Shown here piece after piece: positions 31,522-38,620 of a stretch of 64,000 nucleotides of DNA. This DNA is from Streptomyces sp. cg36 (GTDB lineage: Bacteria; Actinomycetota; Actinomycetes; Streptomycetales; Streptomycetaceae), in NCBI RefSeq assembly GCF_041080675.1, contig NZ_CP163520.1, positions 744,001 to 808,000 of the forward strand, read 5' to 3'. Position 1 is the first letter of the stretch; each line of letters opens with the position of its first letter. The translations under genes and the position numbers were made by a program. The notes beneath the pieces are model-generated. The model made no database searches. It was not told the DNA's origin and saw only the letters and a list, made by a program, of their open reading frames with translations.

Positions 31522-32322
31522 ATGGCTGAGACGCTCTGGTACGTGTACGCGGTCACGCGGCCGTTCGACGCGCCGCTGCCCGAGGAGGCGCGCGGACTCG
31601 ACGGACTGCCGCCCCGGCTGATCACCCACCGCGACCTGTGCGCGGCGGCGAGCCGGGTGCCGCCCGCGGAGTTCGGCACGGGCCCGCTGCGGGACCGCCT
31701 GGAGGACCTGGACTGGCTGGCGGCCACCGCCCGTACGCACCGGACGGTCGTCGCCGCGCTCTCCGCGGTCACCTGCGCGCTGCCGCTGCGGCTCGCCACC
31801 GTGTGCCGGGACACCGTGGGGGTGCACCGGCTGCTGGAGACGGGGCGCGAGAGCTTCGGATCGGCCCTGGAGCGGCTGGACGGACGGGTCGAATGGGGCG
31901 TCAAGGTGTACGCCGAGGGCGTCTTCGGCGAACCCGCGGCGCCGCCGGACGCGGCACCCGGCAACGGCCGGGGGTTTCTGCGCCGGCGCCTGGCGCAGCG
32001 CCAGGCGCGTGAGGACGTCTGGCGCCGGGCCGGGGTCGTCTCCCGCAGTCTGCACCGGGAGCTGTCGGGGCGCGCCGAGGCGGAGCGGCTGCACCGCCCG
32101 CAGAGCGCCCGGCTCTCGGGGCAGCCCGGCGAGAACGTCCTCAACGCCGTCTATCTGGTGCCGCGCGAGCGCAGCGCGGAGTTCGTCGCGGCCGTCGAGC
32201 ACCTGGCGCCGCGCGACGGGGGCGTCCGCGTGGAGCTGACCGGCCCCTGGGCGCCCTACTCGTTCGCGGGCGACGCGGCCGGGGAGCGCGGAGGGGCCGG
32301 TGAGCACGACGACCGCCGCTGA
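31522..32322 (+). CDS. Gas-vesicle protein of the GvpF/GvpL family
   Basis: A 266-residue protein with the GvpL/GvpF signatures: ETLWYVYAVTRPF at the N-terminus, VVAALSAVTCALPLRLATVCRD, VEWGVKVYAEG and, near the end, NVLNAVYLVPRERSAEFVAAVEHL.. VELTGPWAPYSFA. GvpF/L proteins are minor vesicle components or assembly factors contacting GvpA. The ATG has GGAGGT 8 nt upstream. It is the first gene of a coupled set (gvpL-type, gvpS/J-type, gvpK, CDF). The usual upstream genes gvpO, gvpA, gvpF, gvpG and gvpJ are missing from this locus. Confidence 0.88.
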   Translation: MAETLWYVYAVTRPFDAPLPEEARGLDGLPPRLITHRDLCAAASRVPPAEFGTGPLRDRLEDLDWLAATARTHRTVVAALSAVTCALPLRLATVCRDTVGVHRLLETGRESFGSALERLDGRVEWGVKVYAEGVFGEPAAPPDAAPGNGRGFLRRRLAQRQAREDVWRRAGVVSRSLHRELSGRAEAERLHRPQSARLSGQPGENVLNAVYLVPRERSAEFVAAVEHLAPRDGGVRVELTGPWAPYSFAGDAAGERGGAGEHDDRR

Positions 32323-32536
32323 CGAGGTGCACGCCGGACGCGAACTCGCCCTCGTCGACCTCCTCGACCGAGTACTGGCGGGCGGGGTGGTCCTGGCGGG
32401 CGATCTGACGCTGCGCATCGCCGACGTCGATCTCGTACGGATCGACCTGCACGCGCTGGTCGGCTCGGTGAGCGCGGCGCTCCCCTCACCGTTCGAGGAC
32501 GCGTACGGCACGGACGAGCACCGGGAGGGGACATGA
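32300..32536 (+). CDS. gvpS: Small gas-vesicle protein, GvpA/GvpJ/GvpS family
   Basis: A 78-residue protein of the GvpA superfamily: LALVDLLDRVLAGGVVLAGDLTLRIADVDLVRIDLHALVGSVSA corresponds to the helix-strand-strand-helix unit of GvpA (..[26 protein letters not shown]..). The divergent, polar flanks and its position between gvpL-type and gvpK genes fit gvpS/gvpJ of actinobacterial clusters rather than the main structural protein GvpA. It begins with GTG 23 nt inside the upstream gene (GGAGGGG before it) and overlaps gvpK by ATGA. Confidence 0.82.
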   Translation: MSTTTAADEVHAGRELALVDLLDRVLAGGVVLAGDLTLRIADVDLVRIDLHALVGSVSAALPSPFEDAYGTDEHREGT

Positions 32537-32853
32537 GCGTGCGACGCCAAAGGCTGGAGGTGGACCCGGACGCGCTGGAGCGCGATCTGGCCCGGCTGGT
32601 GCTGACGGTGGTGGAGCTGCTGCGCCAGCTGATGGAGCGTCAGGCGCTGCGCCGGGTCGAGACCGGGGAGCTCACCGAGGAACAGGAGGACCGGATCGGT
32701 CTCACGCTGATGCTCCTGGAGGACCGGATGGCCGAGCTGACGCGGAGGTTCGGGCTGCGCCCCGAGGACCTCAACATCGACCTCGGCCCGCTGGGCCCGC
32801 TGCTGCCGCCCGTACGGCCCGGATCCGATGGCGGGGAGGCCGGGGCGGCATGA
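32533..32853 (+). CDS. gvpK: Gas-vesicle protein GvpK
   Basis: A 106-residue, mainly helical protein with the GvpK core: LEVDPDALERDLARLVLTVVELLRQLMERQALRRVETGELTEEQEDRIGLTLMLLEDRMAELTRRFGLRPEDLNIDLGPLG. Length and ending match the family. Its exact assembly role is not established. Start and stop both overlap neighbouring genes by 4 nt, so it is coupled to the small Gvp protein before it and to the CDF transporter after it. Confidence 0.92.
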   Translation: MSVRRQRLEVDPDALERDLARLVLTVVELLRQLMERQALRRVETGELTEEQEDRIGLTLMLLEDRMAELTRRFGLRPEDLNIDLGPLGPLLPPVRPGSDGGEAGAA

Positions 32854-33779
32854 GCGCGAGCAAGGACTCCGGCACCCGGCTCACCGTGCTGGTGGCGCTC
32901 GGCGCCAATCTGCTCATCGCGGCGGCGAAGGCGGCCGGCGGCGCGCTGGCGGGCTCCCCGGCGCTGCTCTCCGAGGCGGCCCACTCCGTCGCGGACAGCC
33001 TCAACGAGGTCTTCCTGCTCGCCGCCCTGCGCCGCAGCCGCCGCCCGCCGGACCGGCGCCACCCCTTCGGCTACGGCAAGGAACGCTTCTTCTGGTCCCT
33101 GCTCGCCGCCGTCGGCATCTTCGTCATGGGCGGCTGCTTCTCCGTCTACCAGGGCGCGCGGGCGCTGCGTTCGGAGTCCCACGAGACGCACCAGGGGTAC
33201 GTGGCCGGGCTCGTCGTCCTCGCGGTGGCGCTGCTCGCCGAGGGCGCCTCCCTGCTGCGGGCCCTGCACCAGGTGCGCGGGCAGCGGGGCGGCCTCGGCC
33301 GGGATCCCGCCCTGCGCACGGTCGTCGCCGAGGACGGTACGGCCGTGGTCGGCGTGCTCCTGGCGGCGGCCGGGATGGTGCTGCACCTGACGACCGGGCG
33401 GGCGGTGTGGGAGGGCGCGGCCTCGCTGGCGATCGGCCTGCTGCTCGGGTACGTCGCCTACCGGCTCGGCACCGACGCCCGCGACCAGCTGATCGGGGAG
33501 GCGGTCGACCCCGAGGCGCGGCGGCGCATCCGGGCGCTGCTGGCGGCGCAGCCGGAGATCGACGGCGTCGAGGCGCTCCTGACGATGCGGCTCGGCACGG
33601 ACTCCGCCCTGGTCGCGGCCAGGGTCGATCTGGCGCCGGGGCTGGAGAGCGAGGAGATCGAGCGGGTCTGCGAGCGGATCAAGAGCTCGGTGGCTCATCT
33701 CTGGCCCGCGGCGGACCAGGTGTTCCTCGACGTCACGGACGCGCCCGCGGCGGACGGCCGAGAAGCGGCGCGGCCCTGA
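32850..33779 (+). CDS. Cation diffusion facilitator (CDF) metal transporter
   Basis: A 309-residue CDF protein. The membrane domain begins TVLVALGANLLIAAAKAAGGALAGSPALLSEAAHSVADSLNEVFLL, with the HxxxD-type metal site of helix 2 (AHSVAD), then RHPFGYGKERFFWSLLAA. A second metal-site helix pair lies near TVVAEDGTAVVGVLLAAAG (the canonical HxxxD is here ED/D). The C-terminal cytoplasmic ferredoxin-like domain runs from about residue 205. Zn2+, Fe2+ or Mn2+ efflux in exchange for protons is the usual role. It overlaps gvpK by ATGA, an unexpected partner for a metal exporter. A 7-bp hairpin follows the stop. Confidence 0.88.
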   Translation: MSASKDSGTRLTVLVALGANLLIAAAKAAGGALAGSPALLSEAAHSVADSLNEVFLLAALRRSRRPPDRRHPFGYGKERFFWSLLAAVGIFVMGGCFSVYQGARALRSESHETHQGYVAGLVVLAVALLAEGASLLRALHQVRGQRGGLGRDPALRTVVAEDGTAVVGVLLAAAGMVLHLTTGRAVWEGAASLAIGLLLGYVAYRLGTDARDQLIGEAVDPEARRRIRALLAAQPEIDGVEALLTMRLGTDSALVAARVDLAPGLESEEIERVCERIKSSVAHLWPAADQVFLDVTDAPAADGREAARP

Positions 33780-33799
33780 ACCCGCGACCCTGCGCGGGT
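33780..33799 (+). terminator. Terminator hairpin after the gvp-CDF operon
   Basis: ACCCGCG-ACCCTG-CGCGGGT, a 7-bp stem directly at the CDF stop codon. Confidence 0.55.
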
Positions 33800-33891
33800 C
33801 CGGTCACGCAGCGCAGCCCTTCGGCTCGCGCGCCCGCGGCGCCGCGGTCAGGATGGGTGGGCTGGGGCCCGCCCATGTTCAGGAGGACATG

Positions 33892-34164
33892 ATGCTGCTG
33901 CCCGACAAGCACATCCTCGCTCGGCTGCTCGCCCATTACCGGGCGCATGAGCGTGCGGTGCTGGCGCGGCCCCACGAGGCCGCGCTCCGCAGCCGCTTCG
34001 AGGACTGCGCGTACACCCTGTGCGTCCTCATGGGCGAGCGCACCGCGCGCGAGGCGGTGCACGCGGCCGAGCGCTATCTGGGCCGGCCCCGCGCCTGCGG
34101 CCCGACGGGCCCGGCGCCCCGGGGCACCGGCCTCCTCGGACCGGCCCCCCGGCGGCCGAGCTGA
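33892..34164 (+). CDS. DUF5133-like small protein
   Basis: About 90 residues. The N-terminal part (MLLPDKHILARLLAHYRAHERAVLARPHEAALRSRFEDCAYTLCVLMGERTAREAVHAAERYL) is the conserved part of a Streptomyces-specific family annotated as DUF5133, followed by a Pro/Gly tail. Family members are often near regulatory or secondary-metabolism genes; no function is known. AGGAGG at 33881-33886 favours the second of two adjacent ATGs (33892). Confidence 0.75.
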   Translation: MLLPDKHILARLLAHYRAHERAVLARPHEAALRSRFEDCAYTLCVLMGERTAREAVHAAERYLGRPRACGPTGPAPRGTGLLGPAPRRPS

Positions 34165-34220
34165 TACGGTGGGGGTGTTCGTGTGATCCGGATTCGAGGG
34201 ACGAGAGGGAGGTGGGGCGG

Positions 34221-34289
34221 ATGACCGCGTCGGCGGCTCCTGCGATCAGCAGCGCCCGTGTCGCTCCCGCGTCCCGGGCGACGGCCTGA
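34221..34289 (+). CDS. 22-codon open reading frame with a strong ribosome site (possible leader peptide)
   Basis: GGGAGGTGGGGCGG directly precedes an ATG that opens a 22-codon frame (MTASAAPAISSARVAPASRA..). It lies 85 nt before the acetyltransferase gene, which itself lacks a ribosome site. The peptide has no rare-codon or amino-acid bias pointing to a classical attenuator. It may be translated and coupled to downstream expression, or be fortuitous. Confidence 0.3.
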   Translation: MTASAAPAISSARVAPASRATA

Positions 34290-34374
34290 CCCGTCGTACC
34301 CCGCCTCGCCCGGAGCCCCTGGCCCGCGAGGCGTCCTCACCCGAACCCTTCATGAAACGGATCACCATCCCGTC

Positions 34375-34890
34375 ATGTCTCTCCACCACACCTGGAACAC
34401 CCGCGCCGAGACCGGCGCCGACGTCGCCGCCGTGCGCGCGATCAACCTCGCCGCGTTCGAGACGGCCGCCGAGGCCGACCTCGTGGACGCGCTGCGCACC
34501 GACCCGGCCTGGCTCGACGGCCTCTCCCTGGTCGCCGTCGACCTCACCGGAAACCCGGTCGGCCACGCGCTGCTGACCCGCTGTCACATCGGCGACACCC
34601 CCGCCCTGTGCCTGGCACCCGTCGCCGTACGGCCCGAGCAGCAGAGCACCGGGGCGGGCTCGGCCGTGATCCGCGCCGCGCTGCGCACGGCCACCCTGCG
34701 CGGGGAGCGGTACGTCACGGTGCTGGGGCATCCGGCGTACTACCCGCGCTTCGGCTTCGGCCGGGCGTCCGCGCACGGCATCAGGCTGTCCGTCGAGGTG
34801 CCGGACGAGGCCATGATGGCCCTGTCCCTCGACCCGGCCCGCCCGCTGCCGAGCGGCCTCGTGCGGTACGCGGCGCCCTTCGGGATCTGA
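34375..34890 (+). CDS. GNAT-family N-acetyltransferase
   Basis: A 171-residue GNAT protein: ADVAAVRAINLAAFETAAEADLVDALRTD at the N-terminus, LAPVAVRPEQQSTGAGSAVIRAALRTA as motif A (Q/RxxGxG/A type: QQSTGAG) for acetyl-CoA, and VTVLGHPAYYPRFGFGRAS as motif B. The FGF/AxxxGI ending is that of the small YhbS-like group. The acceptor is unknown. The ATG lacks a clear ribosome site; a short frame with a strong site lies just upstream. A 15-bp terminator stem follows the gene. Confidence 0.87.
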   Translation: MSLHHTWNTRAETGADVAAVRAINLAAFETAAEADLVDALRTDPAWLDGLSLVAVDLTGNPVGHALLTRCHIGDTPALCLAPVAVRPEQQSTGAGSAVIRAALRTATLRGERYVTVLGHPAYYPRFGFGRASAHGIRLSVEVPDEAMMALSLDPARPLPSGLVRYAAPFGI

Positions 34891-34904
34891 CGCGTCGCGC
34901 ACGA

Positions 34905-34938
34905 CCGTCCGGGCGGGGGCACTCCCCCGCCCGGACGG
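34905..34938. terminator. Strong bidirectional terminator
   Basis: CCGTCCGGGCGGGGG (34905-34919), loop CACT, then its perfect complement (34924-34938): a 15-bp stem between convergent acetyltransferase and AI-2E-type permease genes. Confidence 0.85.
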
Positions 34939-34939
34939 G

Positions 34940-36052
34940 TCAGGACCGGTCCGTCCTGGCGAACACGTGCTCGTCCAGGACCAGCCCGATCGCCACGGCG
35001 GCCGGGATGGCGACCAGCGCGCCGACCACCCCGAGCAGCGCGCCGCCGATCAGCACGCCCACCACCGTCACCAGCGGATGGACGTCCACGGCGAACCGCA
35101 TCACGCGCGGCACGATCAGATAGTCCTCGGCGAGGCGGAAGCCCACGTAGAAGCCGGCGGTCGCCAGGGCGACGGGCAGCGACACCGAGAGCGCCACCAG
35201 GCTCACCACGACGCCGCCGATGGTCGTGCCGACGATGGGGATCAGGTCCATCAGCGCGATGAAGACGCCCAGGGCGGCCGGGTAGGGGATGCCCAGGGCG
35301 ATGCACCAGATGAAGGTGGCGAGCCCGGCGATCACGGAGGTCAGCACGTTGCCGAGCATGTAGCGGCCGACCCGGGCCAGGACCTCCTCGGTGACGGCGC
35401 GCGCGTGCGGGCGTTTGCGGGCGGCGACGAAGCGCAGACAGAAACGTTTCAGGCTGGGCAGGAACGCCATCGTGTACACCGTCACGACGATCACGACCGC
35501 CGCCGATGTGACCGCCCCGATCACCATCCGCCCGGCGCCGAGCAGTCCGCCCGCGAGCCCGCCCGCCCCGCCGGAGGAGAACTGCTGCTTGGCCTTCTCC
35601 ACCACGTGGTAGCGGTCCTCGAAGCGGCCGAGGGCGGAGTTGCGGTCGTGCAGTTCGCGCAGCCAGCCGGGCACCGCCTTGACCAGGGCGTTGATCTCGT
35701 CGGCCACCGGGGGCACCACCAGCGCCAGGAATCCGGCGAAGAGCCCCACCAGCGCGACGAGGACGACCGCCACCGCCCAGCCGCGCCGCAGCCCGTGCCG
35801 GGTGAGCCAGACGACGACCGGTTCCAGGGCGATCGCGATGAACGCCGCCAGCAGGAACAGCGTCAGCAGGCCGCCGACCTCCAGCACCGTCTTGACGGTG
35901 AGCCACGCCAGCGTCGCGCCGAGCCCGAGCGAGAAGCCGAGGGCGACCCACGACCGGCCGCCGATCCCCCGGAGGCCGGACCGGTGATCCGAGGGCCCGG
36001 CCCCGGGCACCCGGTCGCGGCCGTCGCCGCCGTCAGCCGGTCCGGCGGCCAT
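34940..36052 (-). CDS. AI-2E/PerM-family membrane protein
   Basis: A 370-residue protein with 7-8 hydrophobic helices. Family motifs are LTLFLLAAFIAIALEPVVVWLTRHGLRRGWAV near the N-terminus, VYTMAFLPSLKRF, LGIPYPAALGVFIALMDLIPIVGTTIGGVVVSLVAL, and DYLIVPRVMRFAVDVHPLVTVVGVLIGGALLGVVGALVAIPAAVAI. The family includes TqsA (autoinducer-2 export) and Na+/H+ antiporters, so substrate cannot be assigned. The 30-residue N-terminal extension is polar (Gly/Asp/Arg). Likely a single-gene transcript. Confidence 0.88.
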   Translation of the reverse strand: MAAGPADGGDGRDRVPGAGPSDHRSGLRGIGGRSWVALGFSLGLGATLAWLTVKTVLEVGGLLTLFLLAAFIAIALEPVVVWLTRHGLRRGWAVAVVLVALVGLFAGFLALVVPPVADEINALVKAVPGWLRELHDRNSALGRFEDRYHVVEKAKQQFSSGGAGGLAGGLLGAGRMVIGAVTSAAVVIVVTVYTMAFLPSLKRFCLRFVAARKRPHARAVTEEVLARVGRYMLGNVLTSVIAGLATFIWCIALGIPYPAALGVFIALMDLIPIVGTTIGGVVVSLVALSVSLPVALATAGFYVGFRLAEDYLIVPRVMRFAVDVHPLVTVVGVLIGGALLGVVGALVAIPAAVAIGLVLDEHVFARTDRS

Positions 36053-36573
36053 CGGGGCATCCCGGCCCGCCCGGTACGGGTGCGGCGGGCGACGACTGCA
36101 TCGGCCTGTCCCTCTCGTCGGGGCCGGCGGGAGCGGCCGTCACCTGCTCGTAGGGGCCCGGGCTCTCGCCTTCGGGCCGCCGCGGCCCGCGCGCGGCCAC
36201 TTCCTGATCCGACCCTAGCCAGGTATCCCCGCGGCGGCCTCGTATGCCGGTCGCGGGCCCGCCATCCGGCTGAGGGACCCGGGCGCGTCCCGCTCACCGC
36301 CCCCGCCGTGCGACGTGGCGGCGGTGGCCGTGTACGGGCCCGCACACCGCGAGCGCACGGCCGGGGCGAGCCGCTGCGCGGGCCGCACTCCGGGCGCATC
36401 GGCGACTGGGTAGCCTGGCTCCTCGCGGAAACGGCCCTGCTCGGCGCGCTCGCGCTCCCCGGGGTGCTCACCGGCTGACGGCTCGCACCCGGGCTGGAGT
36501 GTCCGCGTACGGCCATGAAGTGGCCCACTCAGAACCATCGGGAATGGCCTGGTCGGTGGAGCCACCTGGGCCG
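36053..36573. other. Intergenic region of about 0.5 kb
   Basis: Between the AI-2E-type gene and the next MFS gene. It holds a possible 56-codon frame (36308-36478) and otherwise G/C-rich sequence without a recognisable gene, repeat or RNA. The -10 hexamer of the MFS gene follows at 36574. Confidence 0.5.
36308..36478 (+). CDS. Hypothetical small protein with a C-terminal hydrophobic segment (56 aa)
   Basis: From a GTG the frame encodes an Arg/Gly-rich basic stretch followed by a hydrophobic C-terminus (IGDWVAWLLAETALLGALALPGVLTG split after the first 13 residues). A basic half followed by a membrane segment is unlike random antisense sequence and suggests a tail-anchored small protein. No ribosome site is evident and I recognise no family. 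Low certainty. Confidence 0.3.
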   Translation: MRRGGGGRVRARTPRAHGRGEPLRGPHSGRIGDWVAWLLAETALLGALALPGVLTG

Positions 36574-36579
36574 TAGTGT
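36574..36579 (+). promoter_or_regulatory. Leaderless-type -10 hexamer of the MFS gene
   Basis: TAGTGT lies 7 nt before the ATG at 36587, and no Shine-Dalgarno is present. TGGTCG at 36550-36555 is a possible weak -35. Confidence 0.5.
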
Positions 36580-36586
36580 CCTGTCC

Positions 36587-37921
36587 ATGACCTTCAGACC
36601 GGCCCTGCGCCCGGGCCCCCGCTCCCTGCTCGCCCTGGCCCAGTTGAGCAACTCCGTCGGCGACGGCGCGTACTACGTCACCTCGGCGCTGTACTTCACC
36701 CATGTCGTCGGGCTCGCCCCCGCCCGTATCGGTCTCGGGCTCACCCTCGCCTGGGCGGTCGGCTCGGTCGCCGGTGTGCCGCTCGGGCGGCTGGCGGACC
36801 GGCGCGGGCCGCGCGGCACGGCGGTGCTGCTCGCGCTGGCCACCAGCGCGGCCGTGGCGTCGTTCCTGGTCGTCCGCGCCTTCGTGCCGTTCGTGATCGC
36901 CGCCTGCCTCTACGCGACGGCCCAGTCCGGCCTCTCCGCCGCGCGGCAGTCGCTGCTCGCGGGGCTGGTGCCGGCCGAGGAGCGCACCGGCGTACTGGCC
37001 AGGCTCCAGGCCACGTTGAACGCCGGGCTCGCGGTGGGTGCGGCGCTGGGCGGCTGGGCGCTGCACGCCGGCACCGACTCGGCGTATCTGACGGTCTTCG
37101 CCGTGGACGCGGCGAGCTTCCTGGTCTGCGCGCTCCTGCTGTGGCGGCTGCCCCGGGTCGAGCCGGTGGCTCCCGCGCCCGGCGCGGGCGGGCGCCTGGC
37201 GGTGCTCCAGGACCGGCCGTACCTCGTCGTGGCGCTCCTCAACACCGTACTGCTGCTGCGGATGCCGCTGCTCAGCCTCGGCATCCCGCTGTGGATCACC
37301 GAGCGCACCGAGGCACCGGACTGGCTGGTGTCGGCGCTGTTCGTCCTCAACACCGTGGCGGTGATGGCCTTCCAGATGCGTACGGCCCGCCAGGTCGACG
37401 GACTCACCACCGCCGTACGGGCCCTGCGGCGCTCCGGCGCGGTGATGCTGGCGGCGTGCGCGGTCTTCGCCCTGTCCGCGACCGGCGGGGCGGCCTGGGC
37501 GGCCGGCGCGCTGATCGGCGGCTCGGTGCTCCTGGTGGTCGCCGAGATGCTGCACTCGGCCGGCTCCTGGCAGCTGGGCTTCGACCTCGCCCCGGCCGAC
37601 CGGATCGGCGAGTACCAGGGCCTGTTCGGCACCGGCGTCACCGTGGCCCGCACCCTGGGCCCGCTGCTGCTCACCGCGCTCCTGGTGGACTGGGGCACCC
37701 CGGGCTGGGCGGTGCTCGGCGGCGCGATCCTCGTGGCCTCGTACGCGATGGGGCCGGCCGCGCGGCGGGCCGAGGCGAGCCGGGCCGCCGCCGTGCGGGC
37801 GACACCGCGACCGCCGGAGCTGTCGGCGGAGGACGGCAAGAGCACCGAACACGACACCGCCCGTGCGGTATCGGACAATTCCTCCGACACAACATCAACA
37901 ATCCGTGTTGTTCATCCATAA
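36587..37921 (+). CDS. MFS transporter
   Basis: A 444-residue MFS protein with about 12 helices. It starts LLALAQLSNSVGDGAYYVTSALYF; motif A is GVPLGRLADRRGPRGTAVLL, and helix 4-5 carries TAQSGLSAARQSLLAGLVPAEERTGVLARLQATLNAGLAVGAALGG. This is the group of putative drug/solute exporters common in Streptomyces. The last 35 residues form a polar Ser/Thr/Asp tail encoded by a relatively AT-rich stretch containing an inverted repeat, which may already be regulatory DNA for the next operon. A leaderless start is likely (TAGTGT 7 nt before the ATG). Confidence 0.85.
   Translation: MTFRPALRPGPRSLLALAQLSNSVGDGAYYVTSALYFTHVVGLAPARIGLGLTLAWAVGSVAGVPLGRLADRRGPRGTAVLLALATSAAVASFLVVRAFVPFVIAACLYATAQSGLSAARQSLLAGLVPAEERTGVLARLQATLNAGLAVGAALGGWALHAGTDSAYLTVFAVDAASFLVCALLLWRLPRVEPVAPAPGAGGRLAVLQDRPYLVVALLNTVLLLRMPLLSLGIPLWITERTEAPDWLVSALFVLNTVAVMAFQMRTARQVDGLTTAVRALRRSGAVMLAACAVFALSATGGAAWAAGALIGGSVLLVVAEMLHSAGSWQLGFDLAPADRIGEYQGLFGTGVTVARTLGPLLLTALLVDWGTPGWAVLGGAILVASYAMGPAARRAEASRAAAVRATPRPPELSAEDGKSTEHDTARAVSDNSSDTTSTIRVVHP
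37889..37911. promoter_or_regulatory. AT-rich inverted repeat at the 3' end of the MFS gene
   Basis: ACAACA (37889-37894) and TGTTGT (37906-37911) form a 6-bp dyad with an 11-nt spacer, in a locally AT-rich stretch 80 nt before the DUF4956 gene. It could be an operator or part of that gene's promoter. Confidence 0.35.
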
Positions 37922-37990
37922 GTCCCGCTGCGTTCACGCTGCGTACTCCTAGAGTCTGGGTCTTCACCCGTTTCCTCAAGGAGCGCGGCC

Positions 37991-38620
37991 ATGGAATCCG
38001 TACGTCACCTCACCGCCCACCTGGCCCTGGACCTCACGGCCATATGCCTGCTGACCTTCGCGATCTACTATCCGAGGCATCGCAGGCGGGACCTCGTACC
38101 GGCGTATCTGGCCCTGAACGTCGCCCTGTTCACCATCGTGGCGGCGCTCGCCGAAGTGGGCGGCAGCGGGGGGACGGCGCTCGGCTTCGGGCTGTTCGGC
38201 GTCCTGTCGATCATCCGGTTGCGCTCGGACGCGGTCCAGCACGAGGAAGTGGCCTACTACTTCACCACCCTCGTCCTCGGGCTGCTGTGCGGGCTGCCGC
38301 ACCTGGGCATCGGTGTGGCCGCCGCGCTCAGCGCCGTCCTGCTGCTGGTGGTCTACACGGCCGACCACCCGCGGCTGCTCTCCGGCGTGCGGCGCACGGT
38401 GATCACCCTGGACGCCGTGCACACCGACCCCGCCGCCCTGCGGGCCGATCTCGCCCGGCGGCTGGGCGAGCCGCTCCAATGGACCGTGACGGAGATCGAC
38501 TTCGTCCGCGACCTGATGGTCCTCGACGTCCGCTACCGCGAGCCCGAGGCCGCCCCGGCCGCCCGGCGCACCGGCCGCGCCGGGGCCGCGCGCCGCGACA
38601 CCGTGCTGGACGCGGCATGA
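37991..38620 (+). CDS. DUF4956-family membrane protein
   Basis: A 209-residue protein with five predicted membrane helices (residues about 10-125) and a cytoplasmic C-terminal domain. Conserved features are LTFAIYYPRHRRRDLVPAYLALNVALFTI, LGFGLFGVLSIIRLRSDAVQHEEVAYYFTTLVLGLLCGL (the basic IIRLRS loop is the family hallmark) and TADHPRLL. DUF4956 genes are regularly next to VTC-domain polyphosphate polymerase genes, as here, where the stop overlaps the next ATG. A role in moving or sensing polyphosphate is inferred from that association. AAGGAG lies 8 nt before the ATG. Confidence 0.87.
   Translation: MESVRHLTAHLALDLTAICLLTFAIYYPRHRRRDLVPAYLALNVALFTIVAALAEVGGSGGTALGFGLFGVLSIIRLRSDAVQHEEVAYYFTTLVLGLLCGLPHLGIGVAAALSAVLLLVVYTADHPRLLSGVRRTVITLDAVHTDPAALRADLARRLGEPLQWTVTEIDFVRDLMVLDVRYREPEAAPAARRTGRAGAARRDTVLDAA

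Noticed and set aside
31410..31621. In-frame continuation of the NDH-2 start as a chimeric protein
   Set aside because: The continuation is Arg-rich out-of-frame translation of the gas-vesicle gene, without any flavoprotein features.
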